DNA from: Lysobacter antibioticus HS124
GTDB taxonomy: Bacteria; Pseudomonadota; Gammaproteobacteria; Xanthomonadales; Xanthomonadaceae
DNA length: 64,000 bases
Assembly (NCBI RefSeq): GCF_000336385.2
Contig: NZ_HG424481.1
Coordinates: 30,852-94,851 of the forward strand
Direction: 5' to 3'
A program made the position numbers and the translations under genes. The notes below the pieces were generated by a model. The model was given only the letters and a program-made list of their open reading frames with translations, ran no database searches and was not told where the DNA came from. Of this stretch, positions 62,545 to 64,000 are shown piece after piece (within the stretch, counting starts at the first letter, position 1; every line of letters begins with the position of its first letter).

Positions 62545-62717
62545 GCCGCGACCGGGACGCGCAGAGAAACCGGCGCTGTCGCCATCGCCCCCGGCGGCGG
62601 CCCGTCGCGAGGGCCCGCGCGTGCGGGCGAATCGGACGCGCAGACCCGGTGGCGCGGGCTTCGGCGCCTGCGATGCTCGCGCCGTTGCAGTGGGGGCGCG
62701 GCTTGCGCCGCTCCTGC
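62531..62717. repeat. Pair of inverted REP-like elements (REPIN-like), 187 bp
   Basis: A forward-type copy (GCAGCGGCGTAAGCC, then GCGACC; 62531-62553) overlaps the asnB stop codon; a reversed copy (GCGCGGCTTGCGCC, then GCTCCTGC; 62697-62717) lies 13 bases before the ygfZ stop. The pair fills the gap between two converging genes. Confidence 0.7.
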
Positions 62718-62729
62718 GGAAACGGCGCC

Positions 62730-63599
62730 TCAGCGCTCCAGGCCGTCGAGCAGCGGTTGTTCGCTCACCGCCTGGCCGTCGATCGTGGCCGGCTGCGGTT
62801 CGCGCTCCAGCGGCAGCACCGCCAGCGCCAGATGCGCGTCGCCGGCGTCGGCGCTGGCCACGACCGTGCCCAACACGGCGTCGCGGCCGCGCACTTCGGC
62901 GCCGTCGGCGATCGCCGCGTCGCCGCCGAACAGGACCAGGCCGCGCTTGGCCTTGCCGAGAAAATGGGTGCGGGCGACGATTTCCTGGCCCGGATAGCAG
63001 CCCTTCTTGACGCTGAAGGCCTGCAGGCGCTCCAGCGACAGCTGCTGCGGCGTCCAATGCTCGACCTGCGACGCGCTCAGCCGCGGCAGGCCGTGGCGCA
63101 GGTCGGCCAGGCTCCAGCGCGCGGCCGCTTCGGTGTCGGCGATGGCCGGCGCGGGCGCCAGCAGCAGGCTGCGGGCCTGGCCTGCGCCGCTGTAGTCCAG
63201 TTCCAGTCCGGCGTTCTCATCCCCGGCCAGGGCGGCGCCCTCGGCCTGCGCCGGCCGGCCCCAGCGACCGGCGGCGTGCAGCCCGGCGCGTATGCCGATC
63301 GCCACTTTGCTGCGGAAAACGAAGCGCCGCAGCCGCTCCGCCAGCGATTCGGCGTCGGCGTCGGGCAGGACCAGCAGCAGCGTCTGGTCGGACAGGCGCA
63401 GCAAAGCGAACAGCGCGATCACCCGGCCCTTGGGGGTCAGCCAACCGTTCCACTGCCACTGGCCGTCGCCGAGCGGCTTCACGTCGTTCATGAACTGCGC
63501 CTGGGCGAAAGCCGCGGCATCGCGCCCTTCAAGGGCGATAACGGTGTGGCCGGGCAGGGCGAAGGCCTGTCCGGGCAAGGCTTGCGGGTTGTCAGGCAT
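62730..63599 (-). CDS. ygfZ: Folate-binding protein YgfZ/IBA57-like
   Basis: 289 aa. The diagnostic KGCYPGQE motif, with the functional Cys, lies near residue 199; the aminomethyltransferase-like fold is seen in MNDVKPLGDGQWQWNGWL and LAVLPLE. YgfZ uses tetrahydrofolate and helps mature or repair Fe-S proteins. It is divergent from the SDH assembly factor gene with a 30-base gap holding AT-rich promoter sequence. Position beside sdh genes agrees with a role for succinate dehydrogenase Fe-S clusters. Confidence 0.94.
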   Translation of the reverse strand: MPDNPQALPGQAFALPGHTVIALEGRDAAAFAQAQFMNDVKPLGDGQWQWNGWLTPKGRVIALFALLRLSDQTLLLVLPDADAESLAERLRRFVFRSKVAIGIRAGLHAAGRWGRPAQAEGAALAGDENAGLELDYSGAGQARSLLLAPAPAIADTEAAARWSLADLRHGLPRLSASQVEHWTPQQLSLERLQAFSVKKGCYPGQEIVARTHFLGKAKRGLVLFGGDAAIADGAEVRGRDAVLGTVVASADAGDAHLALAVLPLEREPQPATIDGQAVSEQPLLDGLER

Positions 63600-63609
63600 G
63601 GGGGGCGGG

Positions 63610-63622
63610 AATTAATATTTAA
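63610..63622. promoter_or_regulatory. Shared AT-rich divergent promoter core
   Basis: ATTAATATTTAA lies in a 30-base gap between ygfZ (minus) and the SDHAF4-like gene (plus). TAATAT can serve as a -10 for the rightward gene and its complement for ygfZ. Both transcripts would start within about ten bases of the start codon, so both may be leaderless. Confidence 0.5.
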
Positions 63623-63629
63623 CGCTGTG

Positions 63630-63848
63630 ATGATAGGCGAAACCACCCCGGAAGCACGTTCGGACGAGGCGTCCGAGACCCCGGCGACTCCCGTTTCCGA
63701 TGCGGGAGGCCATTCGCCTTCCGCCAAGGACGCTCCCGAAGAGCAGGCTCCGCAAGGGCTGGCCCGCAAAGAGCACGGTGGTCGCGAGGGTCCCGAACCG
63801 ACTCGCTACGGCGACTGGGAGAAGAACGGGCGCTGCATCGATTTCTAG
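63630..63848 (+). CDS. DUF1674/SDHAF4-like succinate dehydrogenase assembly factor
   Basis: 72 aa. The first two thirds is disordered and acidic; the conserved C-terminal signature is GGREGPEPTRYGDWEKNGRC followed by IDF, diagnostic of DUF1674/SDHAF4. In eukaryotes this factor protects the flavoprotein subunit during complex II assembly. It sits 105 bases upstream of sdhC on the same strand. GTG at 63627 is an alternative start two codons from the ATG. Confidence 0.93.
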   Translation: MIGETTPEARSDEASETPATPVSDAGGHSPSAKDAPEEQAPQGLARKEHGGREGPEPTRYGDWEKNGRCIDF

Positions 63849-63953
63849 TTGATCGGTCCGCGTTCCGCGCTTTTCAAGCACACACCCACACACCGGCGTT
63901 TCCAACGCTTCCCGCCACGCGGCGCCGCCGCCCAGCCGAGATAGCCATCCCTC

Positions 63954-64000
63954 ATGGCGAACCGCGAACGACCTTTGTCGCCACACCTGCAGGTTTACCG
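63954..64000 (+). CDS. sdhC: Succinate dehydrogenase cytochrome b556 subunit, partial
   Basis: Only the first 15 codons lie in the window (MANRERPLSPHLQVY). RPLSPHLQVY is the family's typical cytoplasmic N-terminus, where Ser and His-rich stretch precede the first helix. Upstream is the SDHAF4-like gene on the same strand. The gene continues past the right edge and is expected to be followed by sdhDAB. Confidence 0.88.
   Translation, partial: MANRERPLSPHLQVY

Overview
The window is a GC-rich (about 70%), densely coded stretch of bacterial chromosome. Gene content, strong GC3 bias, and intergenic repeats of the types GGGATTC and GTAGGAGCGGCG point to the family Lysobacteraceae (Xanthomonadaceae), most likely Lysobacter. 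This assignment is inferred from protein likeness and repeat style; no rRNA or other marker gene is present. I found no tRNA, rRNA, CRISPR array, insertion sequence or prophage. The region reads as core and lightly accessory chromosome, with one frameshifted gene and one apparently internally deleted gene.

Layout. 1-5.3 kb: leftward secreted hydrolases (phytase-like esterase, EEP nuclease/phosphatase, small lipoprotein, M14 carboxypeptidase). 5.5-9.3 kb: GST coupled to an uncharacterised Trp-rich lipoprotein, a POT peptide transporter, a shortened rhomboid and a 63-aa protein. 9.5-18.8 kb: histone-H1-like protein, small acetyltransferase, RluF, RsiV-type lipoprotein, Cfa, amino-acid permease, an orphan 352-aa protein and GDPD. 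18.8-24.3 kb: sirtuin, a 1119-aa trimeric autotransporter adhesin and an orphan OmpR-type regulator. 24.5-34.4 kb: M3 peptidase, VOC protein, amidohydrolase with an extra N-terminal domain, Tat-exported tyrosinase with a small secreted partner, TonB-dependent receptor. 34.6-43.2 kb: glutathione peroxidase, TlpA/Fpr pair, Tex, PQQ-type sugar dehydrogenase, ABC exporter. 43.2-48.6 kb: six-cysteine secreted peptide, frameshifted membrane gene, class I fumarase, PldA, DUF456 protein, cold-shock protein. 48.6-49.5 kb has no recognisable gene. 49.5-55.2 kb: M35 protease, two glycine-zipper proteins, cytochrome c'-like protein, TcdA, TatD and DUF6116. 55.5-64 kb: glutaryl-CoA dehydrogenase, acetyltransferase/GST pair, fused alpha-beta 2-oxoacid dehydrogenase E1, asparagine synthetase, YgfZ, an SDH assembly factor and the first codons of sdhC.

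How it fits together. Secreted or periplasmic peptidases (M14, M3, M35), a peptide transporter, a permease, a phospholipase and a TonB receptor suit an organism living on proteins and lysed cells, as expected for Lysobacter. The adhesin and its neighbouring regulator look like a local module. YgfZ, the SDHAF4-like protein and sdhC form a respiratory-complex maturation edge that continues beyond the window.

Most unusual points: telomere-like G-rich arrays (G-quadruplex consensus) at gene 3' ends, in two cases at the stop codon; a rhomboid apparently missing its catalytic histidine through an in-frame deletion; exact 315-bp repeats in the adhesin; paired inverted REP-like elements; and several small or orphan proteins. 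I did not find a convincing entirely new multi-gene system. The best candidates for undescribed function are the orphan 352-aa protein, the tyrosinase pair and the six-cysteine peptide.
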